Of a stretch of DNA of 64,000 nucleotides, positions 40,313 to 49,450 are shown in pieces. Numbering within the stretch: the first letter of the stretch is position 1; each line of letters starts with the position of its first letter. Below the pieces are notes generated by a model. The model worked only from the letters and a program-made list of their open reading frames with translations, did not search any database and was not told where the DNA came from. This DNA is from Methylocystaceae bacterium (lineage in GTDB: Bacteria; Pseudomonadota; Alphaproteobacteria; Rhizobiales; Beijerinckiaceae): positions 103,569 to 167,568 of the forward strand of contig WSXZ01000012.1 in the NCBI GenBank assembly GCA_009773555.1, in the 5' to 3' direction. A program made the position numbers and the translations under genes.

Positions 40313-41377
40313 ATGAAATTCCTCGACCAGGCCCGCGTTTTTGTCCGCTCCGGCGACGGCGGCGCCGGATCCGTCTCCTTTCGGCGCGAGAAGTTCATTG
40401 AATTCGGCGGACCGGACGGCGGCGACGGCGGACGCGGCGGCGACGTCGTCGCGGAATGCGTCGCCGGGCTCAACACGCTGATCGATTATCGCTACCAGCA
40501 GCACTTCAAGGCCAAGACCGGCGGCCACGGCATGGGCAAGAACCGCGCCGGCGGGCGCGGCGCCGACGCCGTGCTGAAAGTGCCGGTCGGGACGCAAATC
40601 TTCGAAGAGGATGGGGAAACCCTCATCGCCGACATGACCGAGGTCGGGCAGCGCGTCGTCATCTGCAAAGGCGGCAATGGCGGCTTCGGCAACGCGCATT
40701 TCACCACCTCGACCAATCGGGCGCCGCGGCGCGCCAATCCGGGCCTCGAGGGCCAGGAGCGCACCCTCATCCTGCGGCTGAAACTCATCGCCGACGCGGG
40801 GCTGATCGGCCTGCCCAACGCCGGCAAGTCGACATTTCTGGCGACGGTGACGGCGGCGAAGCCCAAGATCGCCGACTATCCCTTCACGACGCTGCATCCC
40901 GGACTTGGCGTCGTGCGCAGCGACGACAGAGAACTCGTTCTGGCGGACATTCCGGGCCTGATCGAGGGCGCGCATGAAGGCCACGGCCTCGGCGACCGCT
41001 TTCTCGGCCATGTCGAGCGGTGCCGGGCGCTGCTGCATCTTATCGACGCGACCGGCGAACATGCCGGCAAGGATTACAAGATCGTCCGCGGCGAACTCGC
41101 CGCCTATGGCGCCGGCCTCGCCGAGAAGCCCGAAATCGTCGCGCTTTCAAAGATCGACGCGGTCGACGCGGATCATCTCAAGAAGCAGCGGGAGCGGCTG
41201 AAGCGGGCGATCGCCTCCGCCGGGCCTGAGACGCATGATCGCCATCCGGCGCCCCTGCTCCTTTCGTCGGCAAGCCGCGCCGGCGTCAAGGAAGCGCTCC
41301 GCGCGGTGTTCGACGCCATCCAGGCGCAAAAGGCGTTCGAGCGCGCGTCGGACGCCGAGGGGCCTTGGAACCCCTGA
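40313..41377 (+). CDS. obgE: GTPase ObgE/CgtA
   Basis: [81 protein letters not shown]. Confidence 0.97.
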   Translation: MKFLDQARVFVRSGDGGAGSVSFRREKFIEFGGPDGGDGGRGGDVVAECVAGLNTLIDYRYQQHFKAKTGGHGMGKNRAGGRGADAVLKVPVGTQIFEEDGETLIADMTEVGQRVVICKGGNGGFGNAHFTTSTNRAPRRANPGLEGQERTLILRLKLIADAGLIGLPNAGKSTFLATVTAAKPKIADYPFTTLHPGLGVVRSDDRELVLADIPGLIEGAHEGHGLGDRFLGHVERCRALLHLIDATGEHAGKDYKIVRGELAAYGAGLAEKPEIVALSKIDAVDADHLKKQRERLKRAIASAGPETHDRHPAPLLLSSASRAGVKEALRAVFDAIQAQKAFERASDAEGPWNP

Positions 41378-41378
41378 G

Positions 41379-41492
41379 CAGAGCAGGTTCCGAAGAAGTT
41401 GACAGACTATTCATGAGAACCTGCTCCAACATTTTGATTTTGAGCGATTCCTTATCGATCACATGAGTCCATGCGATCGGGAAGCGCTCTGG
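41379..41492 (+). repeat. Dispersed intergenic repeat, copy A
   Basis: gagcaggttc...gagaacctgctccaacattttgattttgagcgattccttatcgatcacatgagtccatgcgatcgggaagcgctct. Confidence 0.9.
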
Positions 41493-41571
41493 GCGGGCCA
41501 AACGCTTAATCGCCGCCGGGCGCGGCGTCGCCATTGACCTTGACAAGATCAGTGAATAGCTTCGACGGGCT

Positions 41572-41967
41572 ATGAGCACGCGCAGCGAAGTCAAAACATC
41601 GCAGTATGGTTCGACGGCAGTCGCGCTGCTCGTCGCCTATCTGTTTGTTTTGCAGGGCCTTGCTGTCGGCGTTTCCTTCAACGGACGCGGTTCGGGCCTC
41701 TTCGCCAACACGATCTGCTTTAGCAAGGTTTCCGGACCGCTTTCCGGAGATCCCGCGACTCCCGCACGTCCGGCGCGGCACGGCGACGTCTGTTGCGTCG
41801 CGCATTGCGCATCGCTCGGCGGCGCGACCGCCGCCTCGCCGTTCATCGGCGAGACGCCCCCGGCCGCGTCCTATTCGACGATCGGACTGGCCTTTGACGA
41901 GACATCTCGTCCTCCAGAGGCGTCGACACCGCCGCTCGGCTCCCGCGCCCCTCCCGTCCTGATCTGA
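41572..41967 (+). CDS. Hypothetical secreted/membrane protein
   Basis: One N-terminal TM segment VALLVAYLFVLQGLAVGVSF; CCVAHC motif. Confidence 0.5.
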   Translation: MSTRSEVKTSQYGSTAVALLVAYLFVLQGLAVGVSFNGRGSGLFANTICFSKVSGPLSGDPATPARPARHGDVCCVAHCASLGGATAASPFIGETPPAASYSTIGLAFDETSRPPEASTPPLGSRAPPVLI

Positions 41968-42138
41968 CGCTTGCCGCAGGAATGCGGCGTCACGCCCCGA
42001 TGTCGGCATGCCGCCGGCGGGGGAGAGTCAGACCAGCGTATCCGTCGTTTGTCAGCGTGCATCGCAGAGAGCACGCGCCGCTCAGTTCTCAGACTGGCGG
42101 TTGCGACGAGCCATCGGACCGCGCAGCGATTTGGGATC

Positions 42139-42600
42139 ATGGAACAGAAAACTCAATTGGCGCCGCGCCTCGCGAAGAGGGCGCGCATCGCGGCCTCGGG
42201 AGAACGGCGCTGCTCTCAGAACGGGAAGCTGACCGCGGTGAGCGACGGCGACATCCGCATCGCGCCTGAAGCCATTGCGGCGCCAGCCCCGACGCGCGGA
42301 CGGGTGGAGGTCGTCGAGGCCTATTTCGATCCCGACGGCCGGCCAATGAAGCGCAAAAGCCTGGGCGCAGCCAGGGTGGCGCGCTTCTATGACGCCAAGG
42401 GCAATCAGGTCGAGGAGGCCTACTTCAACGCCGAGGGCAAGCCGACGATCCGCAAGGATCTTGGCGCGGCGCGCATCTCCTGGCGCTATGACGACAGCGG
42501 CAACCAGGTCGAAGCCGCCTTCTTCGGAGCCGACGGCGCGCCCTTGCCCCGCAAGCGGCGCGGCAAGCGGGCGTTCGACAGAGCGTCTGAAGGGGGCTGA
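42139..42600 (+). CDS. Hypothetical protein with about 31-aa YFDxDGxPxxRKxLGAARxxxxYDxxGNQVE repeats
   Basis: VEAYFDPDGRPMKRKSLGAARVARFYDAKGNQVEEAYFNAEGKPTIRKDLGAARISWRYDDSGNQVEAAFFGADGAPLPRKR. Confidence 0.65.
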   Translation: MEQKTQLAPRLAKRARIAASGERRCSQNGKLTAVSDGDIRIAPEAIAAPAPTRGRVEVVEAYFDPDGRPMKRKSLGAARVARFYDAKGNQVEEAYFNAEGKPTIRKDLGAARISWRYDDSGNQVEAAFFGADGAPLPRKRRGKRAFDRASEGG

Positions 42601-42609
42601 CGAGGCGTC

Positions 42610-43278
42610 CTATTTGACGCGCGCGATCAGAAACCCATCCCAACCCTTGGCGCCGACGGTTTGCACCGCCGTCGCTTCGACCCGCCCCTCCGCGGCGACG
42701 GCGTCAAACAGCGCGCGCGCTCCCAGCGCGCCGCTGTCCGTGGCCGATGCGTCGGCGACGGCGCCCTCCCGAATGACATTGTCGACGATGATCAGCGCGC
42801 CGGGGCGCGACAGCTTCAGCGCATAATCGAAATAGGCGGCGTTGCTGGGCTTGTCGGCGTCGATGAAGGCAAGATCGAAGGGTTGCGCGCGCTCTGATTC
42901 AAGCAGCGGCAACATTTCGAGCGCGGGGCCGACGCGCAGATCGACGCGCGCGCTCATGCCTTCGCGGGCAATATTGGCGCAAGCGACCTCGGCGTGATGC
43001 GCATCGACTTCGAAGGTGACGACCTTGCCGCCCTCGCCCACGGCCCGCGCCAGCCAGGTCGTCGAGTAGCCTCCAAGCGTCCCGATTTCGAGAACGCGTC
43101 TGGCGCCGATTGCGCACGCGAGCAGATACAGCAATTTGCCTTGCGGCGGCGAAACGTCGATCTCGGGAAGGCCAGCGCGCGCATTTGCCGCAAGCGTTTC
43201 ATCCTGCGCTTCTTCTTTGGAAATGAGCGCCGCGCCGATGTAGTCGTCCACGCTATGCCAGTTTTTTACTTCGAACAT
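42610..43278 (-). CDS. O-methyltransferase (caffeoyl-CoA OMT-like)
   Basis: RRVLEIGTLGGYSTTWLARAV; FDLAFIDADKPSNAAYFDYALKL. Confidence 0.92.
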   Translation of the reverse strand: MFEVKNWHSVDDYIGAALISKEEAQDETLAANARAGLPEIDVSPPQGKLLYLLACAIGARRVLEIGTLGGYSTTWLARAVGEGGKVVTFEVDAHHAEVACANIAREGMSARVDLRVGPALEMLPLLESERAQPFDLAFIDADKPSNAAYFDYALKLSRPGALIIVDNVIREGAVADASATDSGALGARALFDAVAAEGRVEATAVQTVGAKGWDGFLIARVK

Positions 43279-43479
43279 TTGACGTCCCTTACATCGAGCG
43301 CCTAACGTTAGTTAGGGCGAAAATAAATTGACATCTCGCGTGATATCACGCGATGTTCCGCCGTCGTTCGCGCGCCAAAGCGCACGGGCGCAAAAAGGCT
43401 TGATAGCCGCATTTCACGAGCCCCAGTTGGACTGCGGCCGATATGCTGCTCATCACAACACTTTATGGGAGCACAACAA

Positions 43480-43851
43480 ATGATCAAGCTTGCTTTGACG
43501 ACGGCCCTTGCCGCCGTCGCCTTTAGCGCCTCGGCCTTTGCCGCGCAGTGGAATGTGACCGAAGCCAATAAGGCGGGCATCAAGCGCGCTCAGGGCACCT
43601 GGACTGTCGCGACGGAAGGCGACAAGGTTTCGGGCAAGAGCGAAATGCAGCTCGATAACGGCTCCATGCTGACCTACAAGCTTGAAGGCGAACTCACCGG
43701 CGGCGTTTACACGCTTAAACTCGTGGACCGCTCCGATTCCAAGAAGAATTGCGTATGGACCGGCAAGCCCGTCGAGGGCGCCCACAACGTGTTTATTGGC
43801 GAAGCTGCCTGCGACGGCGAAAAGATCGTGATCAGGGGCGGCCAGAATTAA
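43480..43851 (+). CDS. Hypothetical periplasmic protein
   Basis: Signal peptide MIKLALTTALAAVAFSASAFAAQW. Confidence 0.65.
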   Translation: MIKLALTTALAAVAFSASAFAAQWNVTEANKAGIKRAQGTWTVATEGDKVSGKSEMQLDNGSMLTYKLEGELTGGVYTLKLVDRSDSKKNCVWTGKPVEGAHNVFIGEAACDGEKIVIRGGQN

Positions 43852-43878
43852 GCGCTGACAACAGCTTCTTCCAACACA

Positions 43879-43907
43879 AACGCCGGCTCAACGCCGGCGT
43901 TTTTTGT
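43879..43907 (+). terminator. Intrinsic terminator
   Basis: aacgccggc-tcaac-gccggcgtt followed by tttt. Confidence 0.85.
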
Positions 43908-43940
43908 TTGGCGTTGGGTTGTCATCGCGCCAATTAGAGC

Positions 43941-44046
43941 CCCGAAAAAGTTGACAGACTTTTTCGATGAGAACCTGCTCCAACATTTTGATTTTGAGCG
44001 ATTCCTTATCGATCACATGAGTCCATGTGACCGGGAAGCGCTCTAA
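43941..44046 (+). repeat. Dispersed intergenic repeat, copy B
   Basis: Same ~90-bp core as copy A, overlaps pepF 3' end. Confidence 0.9.
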
Positions 44047-45968
44047 GCGTCCTCCATCGCCTCCAGTTCCACGATCAGACCCTCGATCATTTCTAGGCCG
44101 ATGTTCCAGAACGCGGGATCCCGCGCGTCCAATCCGAAGGGCTTGAGAAGCTCGCCGTAAGGCTTGGCGCCGCCCGCTTCGAGCAAAGCGAAATAGCGCT
44201 CGGCGAATCCTTCATGCGCTTTTTGATAAACGCCGTAGAGCGAATTCACCAGGCAATCGCCGAACGCATAGGCGTAGACGTAGAAGGGCGAATGGATGAA
44301 ATGCGGGATGTAGGCCCAGAAGGTCTCATAGCCGGGGCCCAGGCGGATTGAAGGGCCGAAGCTTTCGGCCTGCACGCTCATCCATAATTCGCAGATCTGA
44401 TCCGCGGTCAGCTCGCCTTCGCGGCGCGCGTTATGCACCTTTCGCTCGAAGGCGTAGAACGCCATCTGCCGCACCACGGTATTGAGCATGTCCTCCACCT
44501 TGGAGGCGAGCAGCGCCCGCTTTTGCGCCTTATCGGACGCCTGCGCGATGAGCGCGCGGAAGGTGAGCATTTCGCCGAAGACGGACGCCGTCTCCGCGAG
44601 CGTCAGCGGGGTCGGCGCCATCAAGGCGCCCTGTCGCGCCGCAAGCACCTGATGCACGCCATGGCCGAGTTCATGCGCGAGCGTCATCACGTCGCGCGTC
44701 TTTCCTTGAAAATTCAGCAGCACATAGGGATGCGCCGAAGGCACGGTCGGATGTGAAAAGGCGCCCGGCGCCTTGCCCGGCCGCACCGGCGCGTCGATCC
44801 AGTTCTTCTCAAAGAAGCGCCCGGCGATCTCCGCCATACGCGGCGCAAACCCGTCGTACGCCTCGAGCACGATTTCGCGCGCCTCCGGCCAGGAATAGCG
44901 CTTGGCCGGCGTCGACGGGAGCGGCGCACTGCGATCCCAATAGTCGAGCGCGTCCTTGCCGAACCATTTCGCCTTGAGCTTGTAATAGCGATGCGACAGG
45001 CGCGGATGCGCAGCCTCCACCGCTTGCGCGAGCGCCTCGACCACCTCGCGTTCGACGCGGTTGGAGAGGTGGCGCGAATCGGCGACATCCTGGAATCCGC
45101 GCCAGCGATCCGAAATTTCCTTGTCCTTCGCCAACGTATTGGTGATCAGCGAAAAGGTGCGCAGACTGTTCTTGAGCGTCACGCCGATCGCCTGCGCCGC
45201 TTCCCGACGGGTCTCTTCGCGCGAATCCTGCATCAGATTGAGCACGGGCTCGATCGCAAGCTCCTCGCCTGCGACCTTGAAGCGCAGCCCGGCGATGGTG
45301 TCGTCAAAAAGACGATTCCAAGCGGCCGCGCCGGAGATGTATTTTTCGTGGAACAGCTCTTCCAGCTTGTCCTCGAGTTCGTAAGGCTTCTCCTTGCGGA
45401 TGTCTTCCAGCCACGGCTTCCAGCGCGAGAGCGGCTCCTTGCTCGCCGCGGCCATTAGCGCGGCGTCGTCCATCCGATTGAGCTCAAGCTGAAAAAACAG
45501 CAGCTGCGCCGAAGCGTTGGTGACCTTCTCCTGCACGTCGCCATAGAATTTGGCGCGCGCGGGATCGGTGGTGTCGCCGCTATAGAGCAGGCCGGCGAAG
45601 GACATCAGTCGCCCGAGCAAGTCCTGCAGCGCTTCATATCGCGCCACCGCCTCGCCAAGCTTGACGCTGGCGTCGGGGCCTTTAGCTAGCGACTCTAGCC
45701 GGCCGCGATAATCCTTGCCGAATTGCGCAACCTCCTGCGCGGCCTTGCCAAGATCGGACGCGACCTGGGGAGAATCGATGCCCGGATAAAGATCGGCGAG
45801 ATTCCATTCCGGCAGTCGTTCCGCTGTTTTCGCGGCGGGAGCTTCGGCGATCGAATGGGCGAAAGAACGGGCGCTGAACATGGCGGGGACCAAAATGGGC
45901 GGCTCCGACAAGCGAAGACGCGAGGATCGGGATAGGCCTAAATATGGCAAGAGGCCGGACAGGATCAA
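44043..45968 (-). CDS. pepF: M3 family oligoendopeptidase F
   Basis: VMTLAHELGHGVHQVLAARQG (HEXXH); LTLAETASVFGEML. Confidence 0.93.
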   Translation of the reverse strand: MILSGLLPYLGLSRSSRLRLSEPPILVPAMFSARSFAHSIAEAPAAKTAERLPEWNLADLYPGIDSPQVASDLGKAAQEVAQFGKDYRGRLESLAKGPDASVKLGEAVARYEALQDLLGRLMSFAGLLYSGDTTDPARAKFYGDVQEKVTNASAQLLFFQLELNRMDDAALMAAASKEPLSRWKPWLEDIRKEKPYELEDKLEELFHEKYISGAAAWNRLFDDTIAGLRFKVAGEELAIEPVLNLMQDSREETRREAAQAIGVTLKNSLRTFSLITNTLAKDKEISDRWRGFQDVADSRHLSNRVEREVVEALAQAVEAAHPRLSHRYYKLKAKWFGKDALDYWDRSAPLPSTPAKRYSWPEAREIVLEAYDGFAPRMAEIAGRFFEKNWIDAPVRPGKAPGAFSHPTVPSAHPYVLLNFQGKTRDVMTLAHELGHGVHQVLAARQGALMAPTPLTLAETASVFGEMLTFRALIAQASDKAQKRALLASKVEDMLNTVVRQMAFYAFERKVHNARREGELTADQICELWMSVQAESFGPSIRLGPGYETFWAYIPHFIHSPFYVYAYAFGDCLVNSLYGVYQKAHEGFAERYFALLEAGGAKPYGELLKPFGLDARDPAFWNIGLEMIEGLIVELEAMEDA

Positions 45969-46037
45969 CCTGCGGTCAGGGTCGGCGCCAGCGCCAGTTG
46001 CGTCTATAACATTATGAGAGCGAAAGAATCAGTTTAG

Positions 46038-46829
46038 GTGCGCGCAATGGCGGGAGAGCCCGATTTTCTCAGTTCGGTAACGTCGCGTTACGCCATGGCG
46101 CGAGATATTTTCGCGCGCGTCTCAACTTTCCTCAACAAAGCGACCTTCAAGATCAAGCGCGGGCCGCCGCTCGAAATGATTGGCGAGATCGCGAAGCGGT
46201 TCAAAACCGACGACTATGATCGGCTGACTCTCAAGGAGCTCGCCGAGACCAAGGCCGGCGCGACTTTCGTCGACGAGAAGATTCAAGACATCAACCGCGC
46301 GAGCTTTCATCGCTCCGCCTTCATGCTGAACGCATTCACCCATTTGTTTTTCGTCGACCTCGCCGCGCAACTGTCGTTCTCGTTCCTCACGCTCAAATTC
46401 GCGTTCGTGATCGCCAACATCATTCTCGCGCTGCTTGCGCATTCCTCGGTGCGTCAAAGCTATCGCGCGCTGCTCGCGGGGCCGAATGCGCTTCCGCCCA
46501 GACGGCGCTTCTGGGGCATGTTTCCCAACCCGGCCTATAACCGCACGGTGAAGAAGAATTCACGCAGCTATGCGCAAAGCGCCTGGGAAGAAAAATCGCT
46601 GTTCCGGCCAGCCTATTTCGTCAACGCAGCGCTTATCTTTCTTGGCGCGCAATTCATTCTTCCGCCGGACCGTCTCATTTTTCCCTTCAGCTTCATCGTC
46701 GGGAAAATTTCCGGCCTGTTCACGACCCTGGTCATGGCGTTCGACGTCTGGCGCGGCTTTCGCGCGGGCGATGCGGCGCGGACCGCGCGCGAAAGGGAAG
46801 TCTCCGTCTACCGCGATCTCGACGTCTGA
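46038..46829 (+). CDS. Hypothetical membrane protein
   Basis: 263-aa ORF with several hydrophobic segments. Confidence 0.6.
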   Translation: MRAMAGEPDFLSSVTSRYAMARDIFARVSTFLNKATFKIKRGPPLEMIGEIAKRFKTDDYDRLTLKELAETKAGATFVDEKIQDINRASFHRSAFMLNAFTHLFFVDLAAQLSFSFLTLKFAFVIANIILALLAHSSVRQSYRALLAGPNALPPRRRFWGMFPNPAYNRTVKKNSRSYAQSAWEEKSLFRPAYFVNAALIFLGAQFILPPDRLIFPFSFIVGKISGLFTTLVMAFDVWRGFRAGDAARTAREREVSVYRDLDV

Positions 46830-46840
46830 TTCGCGTCGGC

Positions 46841-48061
46841 TTACCGGCCGCGCAACCGCGCCAGAACGTCTTTCGTCGCAAAGCCGTCGGCGGGCTGTAT
46901 GCCCTCGCTCAATTGAAAGGCGTGGATGGCGTTGCGGCTCGCGCGCCCGAGCTTGCCGTCGAATGTGCCGCGATAAAAGCCGCGCTCCGTCAACAGCTGC
47001 TGCATCGCCTTGACGTCGGCGGTCGGCAGCGGCGCGACCTTCGGCCAGGGCGTGATCGGAATATCGCGCCCGGCGATGCGATCGGCGAGCAGCGCAACCG
47101 ACATCGCATAGGCGTCGGACGTATTGTATTGCCGAATGACTTCGAAATTGTCGGTGATCAGAAAGGCCGGGCCGTTCGCGCCCGCCGGCAGATAAAGGCT
47201 TGCGGCGCCGCCGCCGGGAAGCGCGCCGCCATCGGCGCGCGTCACGCCGAGCTGCCGCCAGCGGGCGAAGTCGAGATCAAAGGCGCCGTAGTCGAATCCC
47301 GCGGGCAGTCGAACTTCGACGACGGCTGGCGCTCCCGCGACCCATCCGGATTTCGCCAGGAAATTGGCGATGGAGGCCACGGCGTCGCCGTGCGAGCGCC
47401 AGATGTCCGGCGCGCCGCCGCCCGCGTCGCTTTCGGCATATTTGAGATAGGCGGAAGGCATGAACTGCGGTTGGCCCATGGCGCCGGCCCAGGAGCCGCG
47501 CAATTGCGCGCGCGTCGCATAGCCCTTCTCCAGCATCACGAGCGCGGCGACAAATTCCTCGATGAAGGTTTCGGCGCGATGCCCCTTCCACGCAAGCGAC
47601 GCCAGGACGCGCAGCGCGTCAGAGCCGCCGGCCGCCGTTCCGAAATTGCTTTCGACGCCAAGAATCGCGACGACGATCTCGCTTGGAACGCCGTGGCGCG
47701 ACTGCGCCCGACCGAGCGGCCCCGCGAGTTCGGCGGCGACCGCACGGCCGCGCGCGACGCGACCATTCGTCACGGCGCTGGCGAGATATGCGGGAATCGA
47801 GATAGTGAACTCGGACTGTGCGCGCGGCTTCGCCGAGACCGATGGGTCCGGCGCAAGTCCAGCGATCGCCGCGTCGAAGGTTTCGCGCGAGACGCCCGCG
47901 GCCTGCGCCGACGGCCACAGGCCCTGCAAAAACGCCTCGAACGTGTCGGCCTTGGCGGGGCCTCCGACAAGCCAGAGAGCGGCGACTGCACGCACCGACG
48001 CGCCGAGCATCCGACGTCGATCAATCCCTGCACAGAGTATTGGCTCAAGGCGCCGCATCAT
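46841..48061 (-). CDS. Lytic murein transglycosylase with C-terminal peptidoglycan-binding domain
   Basis: SEIVVAILGVESNFGTAAGGSDALRVLASLAW; GSWAGAMGQPQFMPSAYLKYA; TDVKAMQQLLTERGFYRGTFDGKLGRASRNAIHAFQ. Confidence 0.93.
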   Translation of the reverse strand: MMRRLEPILCAGIDRRRMLGASVRAVAALWLVGGPAKADTFEAFLQGLWPSAQAAGVSRETFDAAIAGLAPDPSVSAKPRAQSEFTISIPAYLASAVTNGRVARGRAVAAELAGPLGRAQSRHGVPSEIVVAILGVESNFGTAAGGSDALRVLASLAWKGHRAETFIEEFVAALVMLEKGYATRAQLRGSWAGAMGQPQFMPSAYLKYAESDAGGGAPDIWRSHGDAVASIANFLAKSGWVAGAPAVVEVRLPAGFDYGAFDLDFARWRQLGVTRADGGALPGGGAASLYLPAGANGPAFLITDNFEVIRQYNTSDAYAMSVALLADRIAGRDIPITPWPKVAPLPTADVKAMQQLLTERGFYRGTFDGKLGRASRNAIHAFQLSEGIQPADGFATKDVLARLRGR

Positions 48062-48196
48062 TAGCCAGTCCTTTGCTGCTTCTTTGGAAATATTACACCT
48101 TCCGCCATTTCGTTTGACAGGGGGCGGGCGCTGCCCTCTACTGAAAAAAGCTTAATGTATGAATAGGGAGCGAGTGATGCTCGCCTGTCGCGAAGA

Positions 48197-48679
48197 ATGA
48201 CTCATCAACCTTCGACTACCAGTTTCGACCGTTCGATAAAACTGCGCGATCAATCCCCGGAGAGCGCAACGAAGGTCTCGGAAATCAAAGCGCGGCTGCG
48301 CGGCGCAGGTCTTCGCCCAACCGTGCAGCGGCTCGCTCTGAGCCGATTGCTGTTCGGCAATGGCGATCGACATGTGAGCGCCGAGGCTTTGCACGCTGAA
48401 GCGCGCGAAGCCGGTCTGACAATGTCTCTCTCCACGGTCTACAACACGCTCAACCAGTTCGCCGGAGCCGGGCTGTTGCGCGAGATCGCCGTGCAGGGAC
48501 CCCGCACCTACTTCCACACCCGCACCTCGCCGCACCACCATTTCATGGATGAAGCGACGGGCCGCATGTTCGACGCCGCCGATGGCTCTGTCGAATTCAC
48601 GCGGTTGCCGGCGCCGCCGGAAGGGACGGAAATCGTCGGCTGCGACGTGATCATTCGCATTCGCCCCAAGAGGGGGTGA
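48197..48679 (+). CDS. Fur-family regulator, Irr-like
   Basis: LRGAGLRPTVQRLALSRLLF; SLSTVYNTLNQFAGAGLLRE; TSPHHHFMDEATGRMFD. Confidence 0.85.
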   Translation: MTHQPSTTSFDRSIKLRDQSPESATKVSEIKARLRGAGLRPTVQRLALSRLLFGNGDRHVSAEALHAEAREAGLTMSLSTVYNTLNQFAGAGLLREIAVQGPRTYFHTRTSPHHHFMDEATGRMFDAADGSVEFTRLPAPPEGTEIVGCDVIIRIRPKRG

Positions 48680-48764
48680 ACGACGGGCCGCCGCAGGATG
48701 CGCACTGCTTTTGCGCGTCGGGCAGCTGGCCTGTGCATACGGAAGATCGCCCCTTGCTCGCAGC

Positions 48765-49307
48765 TTATTTCCGCTGCGCGTCGCGCCACTGCCGCACGAC
48801 GGCAAGCGCATTCTCAATGTGCTTCGTTGCGCCGGAATCCTCGACCGCCGAGAGAATCTTCCCGTCGGGCGCGATGACATAAGAGATGCGGTTTGCGAAC
48901 ATCGCTCCCGCGACCGGAACCTTGAAGGCGGCGTCATAGGCGTTGATCACCTTGAAGGCCGGATCGGCGCCGACAGGAAATTTGTCCCGGCACTCTTTCG
49001 TTGAGAATTCGCGCTGCGTCGCGATCTTGTCGCTCGATACGCCGATGACGCTCGCGCCCATGGCGGCGAACTGCTCCGTCGCCTCGGCAAATTCATGCGC
49101 CTCGACGGTGCAGACGCTCGTGAACGACTTCGGATAGAAATACAGCACGACCGGACCCTTCTCGAGCGCCTGACGCAGCGAGAAGGAGAATTCCTTGCCG
49201 CCCTGCGCGGCCTCCAGACTGAAGTCGGGCGCGGCGTCTCCGGGCTTAAGAGCGGCGAGCGCGGCGCTCGAGACGAGAGTCAATAAGGCGGCGGCGATGG
49301 CTCTCAT
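48765..49307 (-). CDS. Peroxiredoxin (AhpC/TSA, secreted)
   Basis: PDFSLEAAQGGKEFSFSLRQALEKGPVVLYFYPKSFTSVCTVEAHEFAE. Confidence 0.88.
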   Translation of the reverse strand: MRAIAAALLTLVSSAALAALKPGDAAPDFSLEAAQGGKEFSFSLRQALEKGPVVLYFYPKSFTSVCTVEAHEFAEATEQFAAMGASVIGVSSDKIATQREFSTKECRDKFPVGADPAFKVINAYDAAFKVPVAGAMFANRISYVIAPDGKILSAVEDSGATKHIENALAVVRQWRDAQRK

Positions 49308-49450
49308 GGGGGTCTCCTAAACGGTCGGCATTCCTTCACAAGGACATGGTAGCGCTCGCCTCCCAGCCAAGTCCGGGAAACATAATGTTGCGGCGCAGCA
49401 TTGCCCGAAATAAGATCAGAATCCAGTCGAGCGCCTCCGGTTAAAGGACT

